64,000 bases of DNA from Mesorhizobium sp. B4-1-3 (GTDB taxonomy: Bacteria; Pseudomonadota; Alphaproteobacteria; Rhizobiales; Rhizobiaceae), in the NCBI RefSeq assembly GCF_006439355.1, contig NZ_VFTG01000001.1, positions 372,001 to 436,000 on the forward strand, written 5' to 3'. This document shows, one piece after another, positions 34,756 through 44,536 of the stretch. Made by a program: the position numbers and the translations under genes. The stretch's first letter is position 1. Every line of letters starts with the position of its first letter. A model generated the notes under the pieces. The model was not told the DNA's origin, made no database searches, and saw nothing but the letters and a program-made list of their open reading frames with translations.

Positions 34756-35196
34756 ATGAGCGTCAAGCTGAAGCACGGATTGTGGGTCGTCGTGGCCGAT
34801 GGCGAGAAGGCACTCTTCCTGCGCAACCAGGGAGACAGCAAGTTCCCGAATCTGGAAGTGGTGCAGGAAATGGAACAGGAAAACCCCGCAACGCGCGAGC
34901 AAGGCAGCGACAAGCCGGGCCGCCAGAGCAACGAGGGTCCCCGCAGCGCCGTCGAAGAAACCGATTGGCACCGTCTCGGCAAGGAGCGCTTCGCTGTCGA
35001 GATAGCTGACCGGCTCTACAAGCTTGCGCATCGCGGCGCATTCGACGCGGTTGTGCTGATCGCGCCACCGCAGGTGCTTGGCGAGATGCGCCAGAAACTG
35101 CACAAGGAAGTCAGCGAGAGGGTGCAGGCCGAAATCCCCAAGACGCTCACCAACCATACCGTTGCCGACATCGAAACCCTTCTGCAGGCGGCATAA
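34756..35196 (+). CDS. host attachment family protein
   Basis: A 146-residue soluble protein resembling the family annotated as required for attachment to host cells (named from Agrobacterium). The N-terminal LWVVVADGEKALFLRNQGDSKFPNLEVV and C-terminal FDAVVLIAPPQVLGEMRQKLHKEV ... VRAEIPKTLTNH-like segments match that family. The central part is charged and probably disordered. It lacks a signal peptide, so a direct surface role is doubtful. RBS AAGGAGGAAGG. Confidence 0.82.
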   Translation: MSVKLKHGLWVVVADGEKALFLRNQGDSKFPNLEVVQEMEQENPATREQGSDKPGRQSNEGPRSAVEETDWHRLGKERFAVEIADRLYKLAHRGAFDAVVLIAPPQVLGEMRQKLHKEVSERVQAEIPKTLTNHTVADIETLLQAA

Positions 35197-35402
35197 ATCC
35201 GCGGAAGCAAAGCAGCTTCGGGGTCCCAAAACTCTCTCTTTGTCGGCGGTGCGCCGATTTTCCGGTCGGCGCCCTGCTTCAGCGTCGATTTCTGCGCGAC
35301 GATGGTTGCATCATCGCCGCTCCCTCAACCATATTGCCGGAGGCGACAGCCTCGGCGAGCGCCCATCCGACATGGTGAATTTCGAAAGGCGCTCCATAGA
35401 CA

Positions 35403-37205
35403 ATGCCGCATGACACGCCCCTTATCGCCACCATCGTCGCCGGTCTGGGGCTTGCATTCATCTTCGGGGCGTTAGCCAACCGTTTCCGCATCCCGCCACT
35501 CGTCGGCTATCTTGTCGCCGGCGTCCTGGTCGGCCCGAACACGCCGGGGTTCGTCGCCGACGCCAGCCTCGCCAACGAGCTCGCGGAGATCGGCGTCATC
35601 CTTTTGATGTTCGGCGTCGGCCTGCATTTTTCGCTCAAGGACCTTCTGTCCGTCCGTGCCATCGCCGTGCCGGGCGCGATCGTGCAGATCGGCTTGGCCA
35701 CCCTGCTTGGCGTCGGGCTCGCCTGGCTGCTCGGCTGGTCGCTGGGCGCCGGCCTGGTCTTCGGCCTGGCGCTTTCGGTCGCCTCGACCGTGGTGCTTTT
35801 GCGCGCCATGCAGGAGCGGCGGCTGATCGAGACCGAGCGTGGCCGCATCGCCGTCGGCTGGCTGATCGTCGAGGATCTGGCCATGGTGCTGGCGCTGGTG
35901 CTGTTGCCCGCGCTCGCCGGCGTGCTTGGCGGCCAGCCGCAGGTCGAAGACCATGCGAGCTTGCTTTCGCTGCCCGCCAGCTACGGCCTATGGGGCGTGG
36001 TCGGCGCAACATTCGCCAAGGTCGCCGCCTTCGTCGTCGTCATGCTGGTGGTCGGCCGCAGGGTCATCCCGTGGATCCTGCATTACGTCGCCCACACCGG
36101 CTCCCGGGAATTGTTCCGGCTCTCGGTGCTTGCGATCGCGCTCGGCGTCGCCTTCGGCGCGGCGAAGCTGTTCGGCGTCTCGCTGGCGCTCGGTGCCTTC
36201 TTCGCCGGCATGATCATGAGCGAATCCGAGCTCAGCCACCGCGCGGCCGAAGAATCGCTGCCGCTGCGCGACGCCTTCTCGGTGCTGTTCTTCGTCTCGG
36301 TCGGCATGCTGTTCGACCCCTTCAGCCTGATCAGCAACGGCCTGCCTATCGTCGCCACCCTGGCCATCATCGTCATCGGCAAGTCGATTGCGGCTTTCGT
36401 CATCGTGGTCGCCTTCCGCTATCCGATCGCAACCGCGCTGATGATTTCGGCGAGCCTTGCCCAGATCGGCGAATTCTCCTTCATCCTGGCCGATCTCGGC
36501 GTCGGGCTGAAATTGCTGCCCGAACAGGGCCGTGACCTGATCCTGGCCGGCGCAATCCTGTCGATCCTGCTCAATCCGCTGATGTTCCTCCTTGTCGACT
36601 GGATGAAGCCCTGGCTGGAAAAGCGCGCCGGCAAGACAGCTACTCCCGAGGAGGCAAAGCCGATCGGCCCGGCGACCGAGCCAGGCCAGGTCGCTTCGGT
36701 CCAGGCAACGCCAGGAAAGGAAGACGGCCCGCCGCCCCGGACTGCGCTTGCCGGCCATTCCATCCTGATCGGTTATGGTCGCGTCGGCAGTCTTGTAGGC
36801 GCGGCGTTGAAAGAAGCCGCCCTGCCCTTCCTGGTGATAGAGGATGCCGACAAGACGTTAGCCAAGCTGCGCGATGACGGCGTCGAGACCGTCGCGGGCA
36901 ATGCCGCCAATGCGGATGTCTTCGCGGCCGCCAATCCCGAAGGCGCGAAACGGCTGATCCTCGCCATCCCCAATGCCTTCGAGGCAGGGCAGGTCGTGCT
37001 CAGGGCCCGCGCGGCCAATCCGGCGATCAACGTCGTTGCCCGTGCTCATTCCGACGCCGAGGTCGAGCACCTGAAAGGGTTGGGCGCCGACACCGTGATC
37101 ATGGGCGAGCGCGAGATCGCGCGGGGGATCGTCGAGGTGGTGATCGGCAGAACCGCCGATTCAGCCGGGCCGCCCTCCCTGAGGGTCGATCCGCAGCCCG
37201 CTTGA
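35403..37205 (+). CDS. ybaL: YbaL/Kef-type monovalent cation:proton antiporter
   Basis: A 600-residue CPA2 transporter. About 12 membrane helices (residues 5-395) include LVGYLVAGVLVGPNTPGF, LLMFGVGLHFSLKDLL and FGAFFAGMIMSESELSHRAAEESLPLRDAF. A cytoplasmic linker leads to a TrkA-N/RCK NAD-binding domain (about 445-565) starting HSILIGYGRVGSLVGAAL. Likely K+ or Na+/H+ exchange controlled by nucleotide binding. The 206-bp gap upstream shows no known riboswitch. Placement in the YbaL subgroup is by domain order and the early membrane motifs. Confidence 0.88.
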   Translation: MPHDTPLIATIVAGLGLAFIFGALANRFRIPPLVGYLVAGVLVGPNTPGFVADASLANELAEIGVILLMFGVGLHFSLKDLLSVRAIAVPGAIVQIGLATLLGVGLAWLLGWSLGAGLVFGLALSVASTVVLLRAMQERRLIETERGRIAVGWLIVEDLAMVLALVLLPALAGVLGGQPQVEDHASLLSLPASYGLWGVVGATFAKVAAFVVVMLVVGRRVIPWILHYVAHTGSRELFRLSVLAIALGVAFGAAKLFGVSLALGAFFAGMIMSESELSHRAAEESLPLRDAFSVLFFVSVGMLFDPFSLISNGLPIVATLAIIVIGKSIAAFVIVVAFRYPIATALMISASLAQIGEFSFILADLGVGLKLLPEQGRDLILAGAILSILLNPLMFLLVDWMKPWLEKRAGKTATPEEAKPIGPATEPGQVASVQATPGKEDGPPPRTALAGHSILIGYGRVGSLVGAALKEAALPFLVIEDADKTLAKLRDDGVETVAGNAANADVFAAANPEGAKRLILAIPNAFEAGQVVLRARAANPAINVVARAHSDAEVEHLKGLGADTVIMGEREIARGIVEVVIGRTADSAGPPSLRVDPQPA

Positions 37206-37211
37206 CGCGCG

Positions 37212-38018
37212 TCAGGCGACGAAGGCGGAACTGCCGTTCCGCGCAATATCACCAAGGTATTTCGCCGGTGGCTTGCCCAGCGCCTTCTTGAACATGGTGA
37301 TGAAGGCGGTGACGGATTGATAGCCGAGATCGCCCGACACCTGCTGCACGCTGGCTCCGGCGGACAGTTCCCTGAGCGCGACGATCAGGTTCAGTTGCTG
37401 GCGCCAGCGGCCGAAGCTCAAGCCCGTCTCCTTGACGACAAGACGCGCCAGGCTGCTTTCGCTCAGCGCCACGCGATCCGCCCACTGCGCCAGCGTGCCG
37501 CGATCGGCGGGGTCGTCGGCAAGAGCTTCGACGATCCGGCGCAGCCGCGGCTCGGCCGAGATCGGCAGGTGCAAGTGCTGCACAGGCATAAGCGGCAGCT
37601 CGGCGAGCAGGACGCCTCCCAGGAAACCGCATCGCGCATCGTCCGGCGCGCACTCCGACAGCTCGATGATTACCTCGCGCAGCAGCGGCGAGATCGAAAG
37701 CGTGCAGCATCGATCCGGCAGGTTGGCGGCCCCCGGCTCGATATAGACGAAGAAAATCCGCGCGTTGGCCGTCGCGGTGTTGCTGTGGCGCATGCTGCCG
37801 GGAATCCACACGCCGCAATGCGGCGGCACCATCCAGAGCCCGTTCGGAACGCGGCAGGTGACGGCGCCGCCGAGCGCGAAGACCAGTTGCCCCTTGCGAT
37901 GCCAATGCTCGCGCACCTCGGCCCTGGTCTCGGTGACATCGACGCCAACGGCGATCGCCGGCGCGGCCACCTGATCGACGTCGAAATCCAGCCAGGGCCA
38001 GCGGAGTGGCTGTCTCAT
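37212..38018 (-). CDS. AraC family transcriptional regulator
   Basis: A 268-residue regulator. An N-terminal cupin-like sensing domain (REHWHRKGQLVFALGGAVTC...MVPPHCGVWIPGSMRHS) is followed by a C-terminal double HTH of about 100 residues (TLAQWADRVALSESSLARLVVKETGLSFGRWRQQ and VSGDLGYQSVTAFITMFKKALGKPPAKYL). The first HTH is the type found in repressors of efflux or oxidoreductase genes. It is divergent from the oxidoreductase at 38143 with 124 bp between starts and probably controls it. Confidence 0.92.
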   Translation of the reverse strand: MRQPLRWPWLDFDVDQVAAPAIAVGVDVTETRAEVREHWHRKGQLVFALGGAVTCRVPNGLWMVPPHCGVWIPGSMRHSNTATANARIFFVYIEPGAANLPDRCCTLSISPLLREVIIELSECAPDDARCGFLGGVLLAELPLMPVQHLHLPISAEPRLRRIVEALADDPADRGTLAQWADRVALSESSLARLVVKETGLSFGRWRQQLNLIVALRELSAGASVQQVSGDLGYQSVTAFITMFKKALGKPPAKYLGDIARNGSSAFVA

Positions 38019-38142
38019 CCTTGACGTCTTTTGGCGATCATTTGGTCTTATCTCTAAATTTTTCGAACACAAAAGTCGATAGTTTAAGCCCTTCCGTCGT
38101 AGCCGATCGCGTCTCCCAGGCGTCAATTTCAAAGGTGGACCT

Positions 38143-39060
38143 ATGCTTGCTCTCACTATCTCTTCCACCAGCCCCAACCGGCTGAAGCTCATCGAGGCCG
38201 ACGGACCAAACTGCAACCCGAATGAAGCATTGGTGAGAGTTCATTCAACATCATTGAATCGTGGCGAGCTGCGCCTGCTCCCCATCCGCCCCGATGGCTG
38301 GATACCCGGCCAGGACATCGTCGGCTTTGTCGAACGCGCGGCGGCCGACGGCTCAGGCCCGGCCGCGGGCATGCGCGTCGCGGCCTTGGTCGACCAGGCC
38401 GGCTGGGCCGAACATGTCGCCGTTCCGACCGACCGCCTCGCCGTCATACCCGACGCTGTCAGCTTCGCCTCCGCCGCCACGCTGCCGGTGGCGGGCACGA
38501 CGGCGCTGAGGACCTTGCGCCATGGCGGAAACCTGGCAGGTCAGCGGGTCCTGATCACCGGCGCAAGCGGCGCGGTCGGCCGCTTCCAGATCCAGATCGC
38601 CCGAGAGCAAGGCGCTTCGGTGACAGCGATCGCCTCTGCCCGGCATCACGATGATCTTCGCAACCTGGGCGCCGGGCAGGTCGTGGAGTCCATCGACCTA
38701 GCCGAGGGACCCTTTTCGCTGATCACCGAGTCGGTCGGCGGCAAAAGCCTCGCCGCCGCGATCGAGCGCGTCGCCCCGGGCGGAACGATCGTCATGTTCG
38801 GCTCGAGCAGCGGCGAGCTCACGCCGATCGGATTCCGTCAGTTCGTTCCGGGCCACGAGGGCGCGAAGCTGCAGACTTTCGCCTACTACACGTCCGGTTC
38901 GGCCATCGGCGCCGACATCGCCTGGCTGCTTGACTTGGTTGCGGCCGGCAGGCTGGAAACCCGCGTGGCCATGACCGTGCCGTGGGCGGACATCGGCCAG
39001 GCCCTGGACGCGCTCAGACAGCGCAGCTTCAGCGGCAAGGCTGTCCTCACTGTGGCTTGA
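38143..39060 (+). CDS. zinc-free quinone oxidoreductase-like MDR protein
   Basis: A 305-residue medium-chain reductase with the GroES-like N-terminus (LVRVHSTSLNRGELRLL, IPGQDIVGFVERAAADGSG) and the NADP-binding motif VLITGASGAVGRFQIQIA. Zinc ligands are absent. It likely reduces a quinone or an alpha,beta-unsaturated carbonyl compound; the substrate is unknown. The pairing with a divergent AraC-type regulator suggests induction by such an electrophile. The ATG is 6 bp after AGGTGG. Confidence 0.88.
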   Translation: MLALTISSTSPNRLKLIEADGPNCNPNEALVRVHSTSLNRGELRLLPIRPDGWIPGQDIVGFVERAAADGSGPAAGMRVAALVDQAGWAEHVAVPTDRLAVIPDAVSFASAATLPVAGTTALRTLRHGGNLAGQRVLITGASGAVGRFQIQIAREQGASVTAIASARHHDDLRNLGAGQVVESIDLAEGPFSLITESVGGKSLAAAIERVAPGGTIVMFGSSSGELTPIGFRQFVPGHEGAKLQTFAYYTSGSAIGADIAWLLDLVAAGRLETRVAMTVPWADIGQALDALRQRSFSGKAVLTVA

Positions 39061-39073
39061 CGTCAGCCGCCGC

Positions 39074-39823
39074 TCACACGTGCTGGCCGCCATTGATGTG
39101 GATTTCCGAGCCGGTCACGTACGACGACTGGCCCGAGCACAGGAAGTAGATGATGTCGGCCACTTCCGACGTGGCGCCCAGCCTTCTCAGCGGGATCGTT
39201 TCGACTATTCTGTCCGTGCCGGGCGACAGGATCGCGGTGTCGATCTCGCCTGGCGCGATCGCGTTGACGCGGATGCCGTGCGGGCCGAAGTCATGCGCCA
39301 TCTCGCGCGTCAGCGAGCCGAGCGCCGCCTTCGATGTTGCATAGGCCGTACCGGCGAACGGATGGACGCGCGTCCCGGCGATCGAGGTGACGTTGACGAT
39401 CGAGCCCCTGGCGGCGGCCAATTCCTTGAACAGACCTCTCGCCAGCATGATCGGCGCGAAGAAATTGACCTGGAACACGTCGCGCCAGACATGCATCGGC
39501 GTGTCGATCGAATTCATCCGGCTGCCGTCCTTCAGCTTCGGCGAGATGCCGGCATTGTTGACCAGCGCATGCAGCTGCCCGCCATGCGCTTCCAGCCGGT
39601 GGCGGATTTCCGAAATGGCGATGCCGACATCCTCCTGGTCGGCGAGATCGACCTTGATGTGATCCTCGGGGCCGGCCGGCCATGGGCAGTCCTCGGCAAA
39701 GGCCTGGCGCGAACAGGTGATGACCCGCCAGCCTTCGCGCGAAAAGCGCTTCACCGTCGCATGGCCGATCCCCCGGCTGGCGCCGGTGAGCACGATGGTT
39801 TTTCTGCTGTCGGTCTCGGCCAT
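39074..39823 (-). CDS. SDR family oxidoreductase
   Basis: A 249-residue classical short-chain dehydrogenase. TGASRGIGHATVK is the cofactor motif, NNAG the stabilising motif, the catalytic Ser lies in VTSIAG, and YATSK holds Tyr and Lys. The C-terminus SSYVTGSEIHINGGQHV is typical. CSRQ after strand 2 suits NADP(H). It converges with the quinone oxidoreductase 13 bp away. Substrate unknown. Confidence 0.9.
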   Translation of the reverse strand: MAETDSRKTIVLTGASRGIGHATVKRFSREGWRVITCSRQAFAEDCPWPAGPEDHIKVDLADQEDVGIAISEIRHRLEAHGGQLHALVNNAGISPKLKDGSRMNSIDTPMHVWRDVFQVNFFAPIMLARGLFKELAAARGSIVNVTSIAGTRVHPFAGTAYATSKAALGSLTREMAHDFGPHGIRVNAIAPGEIDTAILSPGTDRIVETIPLRRLGATSEVADIIYFLCSGQSSYVTGSEIHINGGQHV

Positions 39824-39887
39824 GGTTCTATCTCCGGCCGGACATGTAGCCGAAGGCGGCAGCCATTGCGAGAGGCGAAGTGCCGCT

Positions 39888-42143
39888 TCAGCCCCCGCTC
39901 AATATGTCGAGGATCGAGGTCTGCCGCCTTTTCTTCGGTCCGCCGACATCGCCGGGCGGCACCGGATGCCCAACCGAGGCGGTGGTGCCGCCATCGCTCG
40001 GCATGCCGAAGCCGTCAGCATCGACCGTCTGGGCCGGACGCGCCTGCCGTGCCGGCGCAGGGGCCTGGGCGGCGGGCGCCGGCTGGCCGACGGCGGCCGG
40101 CGGCGCCGCAGGCGGCTGCGAGGCGTCCGCCGACGGGATCTCGTCGGGCACGATCGTATCGGACGGCGTCGACTTCCAGGTGCCGGGCAGCGGCCTGACC
40201 GGCACGCCTTCATGCGCGGCCACCATGAATTCATGCCAGGCCTGCGCCGGCAAGGCGCCGCCGGTGACCTTCTTCATCGGGCTGCCGTCGTCATTGCCGA
40301 ACCATACGCCGGTGGTGAGGTTGGCGGTGTAGCCGACGAACCAGGCATCGCGCGAGTTCTGGCTGGTGCCGGTCTTGCCGGCCGAAGGCCAGTTGAATGC
40401 CGCCTTCTTGGCAGTGCCGACCTCGACGGTGCCGGTCATCATCGAGTTCATCATGCCGACGATATCGGCCTTGATGACGCGCGGCGCGCTGCCGGTGGTG
40501 CCCTCGTAGAGCACCTTGCCGTTGGCAGTGGTGATGCGCTGGATGAAATGGATGTCCGGCTTGTAGCCGCCATTGGCGAAGGGCACATAGGCCGACGTCA
40601 ATTCCAGCGGCGTCACCTCCGAGGTGCCGAGCGCGATCGAGGTGTTGGCCTGCAGGTCGGACTGGATGCCCATGCGATGCGCGGCCTCGACCACGGCGTC
40701 GGGGCCGACTTCCATGGTGAGCTGTGCCGCCACCGAGTTGAGCGACTTGGCCAGAGCCGTCGCCAGCGTGACCTTGCCGTAATATTTGCCACCGTAATTG
40801 TCCGGCGTCCATTTGCCGATCCTGATCGGCGCGTCGTTGCGGATGCTGTCGGGCGTGCGGCCGGCTTCCAGCGCCGCCATGTAGACGAAGGGCTTGAAGG
40901 CGGAGCCCGGCTGGCGGCGCGCTTCCGAGGCGCGGTCGAACTGGCTCGTCGAATAATCATAGCCGCCGACCATGGCGCGCACTGCGCCGGAATCGTCGAT
41001 CGACACCAGCGCGCCTTGGCTGACATTGAGCTTCTTGCCGCTCTCGTCGATCAGCCGGCGGATCGACTGTTCGGCGAGCTTCTGCAGGTTGAGGTCGACG
41101 GTGGTGTTGATGACGATGTCGCCGCGCACGTCGCCGATCAGGTCCGGAAGCTCGTCCATCACCGTGTCGGCGACGTAGTTTTCTGAGCCGGTCCAATAGG
41201 ATGGCGCGCGGGTCGCCGGTGCGCTCAGCGCGGTCTTATATTCCTTGTCGCTGATCTTGCCTGTCTCGCGCATGGCCGCGAGCACGAGCTGCGCCCGCTC
41301 CTCGGCCGCCTTCGGGTCGCGCGCCGGCGACAGCTTGGACGGCGCCTTGAGCAGGCCCGCCAGCAACGCCGCTTCCGAAAGCGTGACGTCGCGCGCGCTC
41401 TTGCCGAAATAGCGCCGCGAGGCCGCCTCGACACCATAGGCGCCCGAACCGAAATAGACCCGGTTGAGGTACATTTCGAGGATCTGGTCCTTGCTGTGCT
41501 TGTGCTCGAGCCAGAGCGCCAGCAGCACTTCCTGCACCTTGCGCTCCAGCGTGCGGTCCGGCGTCAGGAACAGGTTCTTGGCCAGCTGCTGCGTCAGCGT
41601 CGAGCCGCCTTGCGAGAAATGCCCGCCGACGAGATTGGTGACAATGGCGCGCGACAGGCCGATCGGGTCGATGCCGAAATGCGAATAGAAGCGCCGGTCC
41701 TCGATGGCGACCACGGCCTCGGGGATATAGGGCGACATTTCGTGCAGGCCGACGGCCTCGCCGCCCGACGCGCCGCGATTGGCGATAAGCTGCCCATCGA
41801 CCGAGACGATCTTGATGTTCGGCGCACGGTCCGGGACCGACCACGTCGTCGCCGCTGGCATCTTGGCGCCGTAATAGACGATGATGCCGGCCGCCGCGAT
41901 GCCGCCCCATATGCAGAGCACGAAGCACCAGTAGACCAGGCGCGTGGCGATGCCGAGCAGCCCGCGCCGGTTGCGATCGCGGCCGCGACTGCGTGATTTC
42001 TTTGCGGATCTGCCCTTTGCAGCGGGTTTGCGGGTGCGCGGCACGACGCGATCCTCCTCGCTCACCGAAAAACCATCGGAGGATTTCGCGCGCGGCGATC
42101 CCTCGAAGCTCGGTTCGATGCGACTGTCTCTGCGGTTCGCCAT
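39888..42143 (-). CDS. class A penicillin-binding protein (PBP1A family)
   Basis: A 751-residue bifunctional peptidoglycan glycosyltransferase/transpeptidase. A basic cytoplasmic N-terminus of about 65 residues is followed by one membrane helix (about 66-90). The GT51 domain has the catalytic Glu E148 in AIEDRRFYSHFG and GGSTLTQQLAKN. The transpeptidase has S414-x-x-K417 (GSAFKPF), SLN, and KTGTSQNSRDAWF. The C-terminal about 110 residues are rich in Pro, Ala and Gln and look disordered. It acts in the periplasm in side-wall synthesis; rhizobia carry several paralogues, so no symbol is given. Confidence 0.93.
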   Translation of the reverse strand: MANRRDSRIEPSFEGSPRAKSSDGFSVSEEDRVVPRTRKPAAKGRSAKKSRSRGRDRNRRGLLGIATRLVYWCFVLCIWGGIAAAGIIVYYGAKMPAATTWSVPDRAPNIKIVSVDGQLIANRGASGGEAVGLHEMSPYIPEAVVAIEDRRFYSHFGIDPIGLSRAIVTNLVGGHFSQGGSTLTQQLAKNLFLTPDRTLERKVQEVLLALWLEHKHSKDQILEMYLNRVYFGSGAYGVEAASRRYFGKSARDVTLSEAALLAGLLKAPSKLSPARDPKAAEERAQLVLAAMRETGKISDKEYKTALSAPATRAPSYWTGSENYVADTVMDELPDLIGDVRGDIVINTTVDLNLQKLAEQSIRRLIDESGKKLNVSQGALVSIDDSGAVRAMVGGYDYSTSQFDRASEARRQPGSAFKPFVYMAALEAGRTPDSIRNDAPIRIGKWTPDNYGGKYYGKVTLATALAKSLNSVAAQLTMEVGPDAVVEAAHRMGIQSDLQANTSIALGTSEVTPLELTSAYVPFANGGYKPDIHFIQRITTANGKVLYEGTTGSAPRVIKADIVGMMNSMMTGTVEVGTAKKAAFNWPSAGKTGTSQNSRDAWFVGYTANLTTGVWFGNDDGSPMKKVTGGALPAQAWHEFMVAAHEGVPVRPLPGTWKSTPSDTIVPDEIPSADASQPPAAPPAAVGQPAPAAQAPAPARQARPAQTVDADGFGMPSDGGTTASVGHPVPPGDVGGPKKRRQTSILDILSGG

Positions 42144-42327
42144 GCGCTCTTGCTGTCTGTCCCCGATGCCGATGGCGTTCGGGTTGAAGACTAGATGCGG
42201 CGGTTTAAAGGCGGGTTAAAGCAGGGTTTATGCAGGCTTTTGAAAACCCTTACGATTTTCTGAATCTGGCTGTCTTACCAGCATCGCGCAGGCGGCCTGC
42301 AGGATGCCATTGCCGGTAGACGGTTGC

Positions 42328-44295
42328 TCAAAGACCCGCTGCCTTGGCCAGATAGGGCGCCAGCGCCAGGGCATAGCTTGCCGTGAGATGATGGTTGTCG
42401 CGCAGCACGACGATGTTGCCGACCACCGCCGGGCAGCTGTCCTTGCCGCATAGCGCATCGTTCATGTCGACCACGCTCACCCCCGCCACGGACTGAGCGG
42501 CGAGCGCGTAGATGTTTTCGCGTTCGACCTCGCTGCGCGGATTGACACATTTGCCCGGATCGGTTCTGAGGCAATCGCGCGGATCGAACAGGCTGAACGG
42601 TGTGTTGCGGATGGCGACGACGCGCACGCCCGCGCCGGTGAGTTCGCTCCAGACGCTGCGCAATCCTTCGATCATCGCGTCCTGCGCCACGCCGGTATAG
42701 TTGCTCTGGCTAGTGATCACGAGATCGGGCTTCAATTTCGCAATTTCGGCGAGAACCTTCTCCCGCCACAGCGCGCATTGCTCATACGGTTTGCCGTCGT
42801 CGAGGATGGTGACCCGGGTCACCGGGCAGGCCGCCTTGGTGAAGGTGACGAGCTTCCATTTTCTGTCCTTGGCTATTTTGTCGACTGCCGGCACCCATTG
42901 CGCCGCGTGGGAATCGCCCATTACGACGATGGTCCTCGTCCCCGTCGGGTCCCCGAGCTGGCAACCCGTCGCGTCGATGCTCCTCTGCTCCCGATGGCAT
43001 TTCATCTTGTAGATGACCGGCACGTCGCTGCCGATCTTGCTCAAGGGGGGCAGCGGCTTGACGCCCTGGGGGACGACGGCGTTCGCCAGCAAGGCCGCGG
43101 GTCCCGGATAATTCGGCGTCCCGATCAGGCTGGTGTCGATGGGCTGCCGGTCGACGACATAGACGAGTCCGCCGGCCGCCGCCACGCACAACCCCACCGC
43201 CAGCGTGCCGTCGATCAGCGGCCGCCATGCCAGCGACGAGCGCGAATGGCGATAGGGCTGTTCGACGAAGCGGTAGGAGAGACCGGAAACAGCCAGGGTG
43301 GCGATGATGATGAGAACGCCATCGACCAGGCCGACCGGGCCGCGCTGCGCCACATAGAATATGATCAGCGGCCAATGCCACAGATAGATCGAATAGGAGC
43401 GATCGCCGATATAGCGCAGCGCGGCGGTGTCCAGGCCACGGAAGCGGCCCATGCGCACGCTGCCTGCCGCAATGACCAGAGCCGCGCCGAGCGTCGGCAG
43501 CAGCGCCTTGAAGCCTGGAAAATCGGTCGACCTTGAAAACAGCGCCGCCGATGCAAGTGCCGCCAGCATGCCGGCGACAGCCATCGCATTCCTTATATGC
43601 GCGCTCGGACGGAACCGATCGAGCGTCAGTGCCAGCAATCCCCCAAGGGCCAGCTCCCAGACCCTGGTGTGGGTGACGAAATAGGCCCATGCAGGATCGG
43701 CTCGGGTAAGGGCGACGGAAGCCGCGAGCGAGCCCGCCATGACCACGCCGAGCACGAAGGTGAGCATTTGCACGGGTGAATGTCCGCGGCGCCTGGCCCA
43801 CCATAGCGCCGCGATCATCAGCACCGGCCAGACGATGTAGAACTGCTCCTCGATCGAAAGCGACCAGAAATGCTGGACGGGGCTCGGCGCGTCCTGGGCG
43901 CCAAGATAATCCACGGCCTGCTCGGCAAGCCGCCAGTTCTGCACGTAGAGCGCGCTTGCGATCACCTGCCTGGCGGTTTCTTCCCACCATGCGTCCGACA
44001 CGAACAGCAGCGTTCCCGCAAGCGTGACCAGGAGCGCGACGACCGCCGCCGGCAACAGCCGCCTGACCCGGCGCGTGTAAAAGCCGATAAGCGAGATGCC
44101 GTCTTCGCTGAGCGCCATGCGCGCGAGCAGGCCAGTGATGAGGAAGCCGGAGATGACGAAGAAGATGTCGACCCCGACATAGCCGCCGGGAAGCGCTGCC
44201 GGCCAGATGTGGAAGATCACCACAAAGGCTACGGCAAGCCCGCGCAGCCCCTGTATCTCCGGCCGAAATCCCCCCGGCGCAATGTCGTCTCGCAA
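42328..44295 (-). CDS. OafA/YrhL-type acyltransferase with SGNH domain
   Basis: A 655-residue membrane O-acyltransferase. The N-terminal acyltransferase-3 domain (about 10-360) has ten or more helices and the motifs RPEIQGLRGLAV and FFVISGFLITGLL. The periplasmic C-terminal SGNH hydrolase domain has block I VVMGDSHAAQW and the catalytic DxxH in DNHHLTASY. Such fusions add acetyl or similar groups to O-antigen, peptidoglycan or exopolysaccharide. No polysaccharide cluster is adjacent, so the acceptor is open. Confidence 0.92.
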   Translation of the reverse strand: MRDDIAPGGFRPEIQGLRGLAVAFVVIFHIWPAALPGGYVGVDIFFVISGFLITGLLARMALSEDGISLIGFYTRRVRRLLPAAVVALLVTLAGTLLFVSDAWWEETARQVIASALYVQNWRLAEQAVDYLGAQDAPSPVQHFWSLSIEEQFYIVWPVLMIAALWWARRRGHSPVQMLTFVLGVVMAGSLAASVALTRADPAWAYFVTHTRVWELALGGLLALTLDRFRPSAHIRNAMAVAGMLAALASAALFSRSTDFPGFKALLPTLGAALVIAAGSVRMGRFRGLDTAALRYIGDRSYSIYLWHWPLIIFYVAQRGPVGLVDGVLIIIATLAVSGLSYRFVEQPYRHSRSSLAWRPLIDGTLAVGLCVAAAGGLVYVVDRQPIDTSLIGTPNYPGPAALLANAVVPQGVKPLPPLSKIGSDVPVIYKMKCHREQRSIDATGCQLGDPTGTRTIVVMGDSHAAQWVPAVDKIAKDRKWKLVTFTKAACPVTRVTILDDGKPYEQCALWREKVLAEIAKLKPDLVITSQSNYTGVAQDAMIEGLRSVWSELTGAGVRVVAIRNTPFSLFDPRDCLRTDPGKCVNPRSEVERENIYALAAQSVAGVSVVDMNDALCGKDSCPAVVGNIVVLRDNHHLTASYALALAPYLAKAAGL

Positions 44296-44341
44296 AGCCA
44301 GTCTGGTCCCTCACGGCGCCGGCCTGCCCCGGCCAGCATGG

Positions 44342-44488
44342 TCAATTCTGCTGGATCGAAATCCCCTTGTCGTCGATCTTGAGCTCGACGCCTTTCGGCT
44401 TGGTGTGCTCGCGATAGACATAGATGCCGAGCGCGATGATCACCGCGATCAGCACACCGATGATGAGATAGAGCGTGTTCTGCCTCAT
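44342..44488 (-). CDS. small single-helix membrane protein
   Basis: A 48-residue protein (ATG 44488, TGA at 44342) with one strongly hydrophobic helix at about residues 5-25 (LYLIIGVLIAVIIALGIYVY) and a charged tail with KPKGVELKID and GISIQQN. The helix plus ordered polar tail, and its snug place 47 bp before the acyltransferase, support real coding. Similar short proteins occur in Mesorhizobium annotations as hypothetical. Function unknown. Confidence 0.68.
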   Translation of the reverse strand: MRQNTLYLIIGVLIAVIIALGIYVYREHTKPKGVELKIDDKGISIQQN

Positions 44489-44536
44489 TGCGTCCCCTTG
44501 GTTCGGTCGAGGCCCGCTTTGAAGCCTGCAGGCGGC

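Noticed and set aside
35197..35402. Riboswitch in the leader of the YbaL-type antiporter
   Set aside because: Several short stems can be drawn, but none of the conserved cores of potassium, sodium or cyclic-di-AMP classes was seen.
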